A stretch of 64,000 nucleotides of DNA from SELP01 sp035969385 (lineage in GTDB: Bacteria; Pseudomonadota; Alphaproteobacteria; Rhodobacterales; Rhodobacteraceae): the NCBI RefSeq assembly GCF_035969385.1, contig NZ_JAYKKJ010000005.1, positions 248,001 to 312,000 of the forward strand. The letters are read 5' to 3'. The notes under the pieces were generated by a model that saw nothing but the letters and a program-made list of their open reading frames with translations, did no database searches and had not been told where the DNA came from. The position numbers and the translations under genes were made by a program. How positions within the stretch are numbered: the stretch's first letter is position 1; every line of letters begins with the position of its first letter. Positions 62,436 through 64,000 of the stretch are shown in pieces.

Positions 62436-63515
62436 CTATTCGGCGGGCTGGCCAAGGGCTTCGACATGGAAGTCCTCGCGGTAGGGTTTGGCGGTGGGCG
62501 GCAGCTCGCGCTTGAGGAAATAATCCTCGTTCAGAAGCTGACGTTTGATGGCGGGCCACATCTCTCGGTAGGCGTCCAGGAACGACCGGTTGGGCGCGGG
62601 CAGGTCATGTTTGATCGCCGCGTGGAGGTCGGGCAGCCGGTGGTAGGGCACCATCGGGAACATGTGGTGTTCCACGTGGTAATTCATGTTCCAGTAGATG
62701 AAGCGGCTGATGGGGTTCAGGTAGACCGTCCGGCTGTTCAGCCGGTGGTCGATCACGTTTTCGGCCAGCCCGCCGTGCTGCATCAGCCCGGTCAGAACAT
62801 GGTGCCACGCCCCGTATAGCCGCGGCAGACCGATCACCATCAGCGGCAGGATCGACCCTATCCAAAGCGCCAGCCCGATCACCGCAAGGTAGATCGCCAG
62901 CCAGATCCGGGCCACGCGAATGACCTTGGGCTGCTCGGTCTCGGGGATCCATGTCGCCTCTTCCGGGTGAATTTTCCCGGCCGCATTCAACAGCATCCGA
63001 CGCACCCCGTTAATGGTGTCGAAGATGCCGAAGAAGTTGGCGAAGATCCGGGCCAGTTCGGGGGGCCGCATGAAGACGATCTCGGGGTCGCGCCCGACGA
63101 TGATCGTATCGGTGTGGTGCCGGGTATGGGACCAGCGCCACGTGACCGGATTGCGGATCATGCAGAAGCTGGCGATCTGGTACATCCAGTCGTTGTAGTG
63201 CCGGGTCTTGAAGGCCGTGCCGTGGCTACATTCGTGCCAGCGGCTGTCCATCGCAGACCCGTACAGAACGCCATAAGCCAGCCAGAACGGCGCCGACCAC
63301 CAGGACGGCCAGAGCGCGATGCCGATGCCTGCAAAAAGGATCATGGCACCGAACAGGATCACGGTATCGCGGATCGCAGGCCCGTCAGACCGTTGCATCA
63401 GCGCCTTCATCTCCTTGCGCGGGACATCCGTGTGATACCACTCCGCTGCCGCCAGCCCGGTTTCCACCGCCCGCCGCGCGTCCGGCCCCAACATGGAATA
63501 ATCGCGTTTCGCCAT
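62436..63515 (-). CDS. Membrane fatty-acid-desaturase-fold oxygenase, MocD-like
   Basis: A 359-residue inner-membrane di-iron protein with the three His boxes HECSH (94-98), HTRHH (130-134) and HVEHH (280-284) and about five membrane segments. Although annotated as desaturases, MocD-type members were shown to be needed for demethylation of 3-O-methyl-scyllo-inosamine. The adjacent MocE ferredoxin and iol genes favour that role over lipid desaturation. GGGGCGGGGCG precedes ATG 63515. Divergent from LacI-3. Confidence 0.87.
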   Translation of the reverse strand: MAKRDYSMLGPDARRAVETGLAAAEWYHTDVPRKEMKALMQRSDGPAIRDTVILFGAMILFAGIGIALWPSWWSAPFWLAYGVLYGSAMDSRWHECSHGTAFKTRHYNDWMYQIASFCMIRNPVTWRWSHTRHHTDTIIVGRDPEIVFMRPPELARIFANFFGIFDTINGVRRMLLNAAGKIHPEEATWIPETEQPKVIRVARIWLAIYLAVIGLALWIGSILPLMVIGLPRLYGAWHHVLTGLMQHGGLAENVIDHRLNSRTVYLNPISRFIYWNMNYHVEHHMFPMVPYHRLPDLHAAIKHDLPAPNRSFLDAYREMWPAIKRQLLNEDYFLKRELPPTAKPYREDFHVEALGQPAE

Positions 63516-63594
63516 CGCCCCGCCCCTTTTCGAGTTCGTCGGACAGAGCCTAGCCACGGGTCAGCGTAGGGATAAAGAATTTGCGGGACCAATC

Positions 63595-63610
63595 ACATCA
63601 GTTTACATCA
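63595..63610. promoter_or_regulatory. Paired ACATCA sites in the mocDE/LacI-3 promoter region
   Basis: ACATCA occurs at 63595-63600 and 63605-63610, exactly 10 bp apart, reading TGATGT on the mocDE-coding strand. TGATGT is also the core of the sites near LacI-1. It lies about 80 bp from the desaturase start and 53 bp from LacI-3. Confidence 0.45.
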
Positions 63611-63662
63611 ATCTTGCACCGTCACCATGACGCGAAACCATCACGCAAGTATCGGTCTACCC

Positions 63663-64000
63663 ATGCCCCGCCGCCCCACCATCCATGACCTCGCCCGCGC
63701 CGCCGGGGTCGGCACCGCCACGGTAGACCGGGTCCTGAACGGCCGCGCCAATGTCTCGGCCCGGTCCCGCGCGGCGGTGGCAGAGGCCGCCAAGCGGATT
63801 GGATATGTCCCCGCTCACAACAGCCCCGCCCTTGAAGCCGCAGGCATAATCCCGCTGTCCTTTGTGCTGCACAAGGCAACGCAGGATTTTTACCGCGCCT
63901 TCGCCACGACCATCGAACAAGCCTGCGCCGATTGGCAGGGGGCGGATGTGCGCCCGACAATCCACTTCTCGCCCTCGCAGTCGCCCGAGGATTTCTGCCG
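63663..64000 (+). CDS. LacI-family regulator (LacI-3), cut by window end
   Basis: About 112 codons are present. The N-terminal HTH TIHDLARAAGVGTATVDRVLNGR uses the same TVDR variant as LacI-1, and the ligand domain shares FYRAF and SQSPEDF with it, so these two are paralogues with probably related effectors. Divergent from the MocD-like gene across 147 bp, it is the likely regulator of that operon. Confidence 0.88.
   Translation, partial: MPRRPTIHDLARAAGVGTATVDRVLNGRANVSARSRAAVAEAAKRIGYVPAHNSPALEAAGIIPLSFVLHKATQDFYRAFATTIEQACADWQGADVRPTIHFSPSQSPEDFC

Noticed and set aside
62436..63515. Ordinary fatty-acid desaturase for membrane lipids.
   Set aside because: Not excluded by the fold, but the co-transcribed MocE-type Rieske ferredoxin and the LacI/iol context argue for a MocD-type oxygenase.

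Overview
The window is GC-rich, densely coded DNA from an alphaproteobacterium, most likely Rhodobacteraceae/Roseobacteraceae. The evidence is the divergent phaC/phaZ pair, a monomeric isocitrate dehydrogenase, FrcBCA-type short-ATPase sugar importers, a small conserved protein beside efp, and the recurring intergenic repeats with GGTGGGTT/AACCCACC ends. No tRNA, rRNA, CRISPR array, insertion sequence or prophage was recognised.

Layout. 1-2.9 kb: PHA synthase (cut by the window edge) divergent from the PHB depolymerase. 3-9.4 kb: two alpha/beta hydrolases (one lacking its nucleophile serine), an Hsp70-like protein, a sugar:cation-type MFS carrier and thrS. 9.5-12.1 kb: a four-gene bufferin operon (DUF2282 precursor, DUF692/MNIO enzyme, DUF2063 partner, DoxX) with a stem-loop after the precursor gene. 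12-17.6 kb: small genes, a cold-shock gene, a FrcBCA-type sugar ABC importer and its divergent ROK regulator. 17.6-24 kb: a DUF4956/VTC-domain pair, a GH36 alpha-galactosidase, an L,D-transpeptidase and a creatinase. 24-42.5 kb: mostly housekeeping genes (icd, murD, ABC exporter, ygfZ-like, efp, hrpB, asd) interrupted by three copies of a dispersed intergenic repeat, then a TetR/MFS/CPBP-protease locus with a clear operator.

42.5-64 kb is one large inositol locus. A long leftward unit encodes a LacI regulator, an IolI-like isomerase, a sugar/inositol ABC importer, an SDR, IolG, an IolC-DUF2090 fusion, IolD, IolE and IolB. Beside it lies a second LacI regulon with two Gfo/Idh/MocA dehydrogenases divergent from a second PfkB kinase, a second IolB-like isomerase and a class II aldolase. 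Perfect or near-perfect LacI palindromes lie at 55175-55190 and 58587-58602. Next come a PanB-like protein lacking key family residues, a MocE-type Rieske ferredoxin and a MocD-type desaturase-fold oxygenase, divergent from a third LacI gene (cut by the window end) that is a paralogue of the first. By analogy with rhizopine catabolism, the MocDE pair suggests O-demethylation of methylated inositols feeding the iol pathway. This composite locus is the most interesting part of the window. iolA, a MocF-like reductase and the transporter for the second regulon are not seen here.
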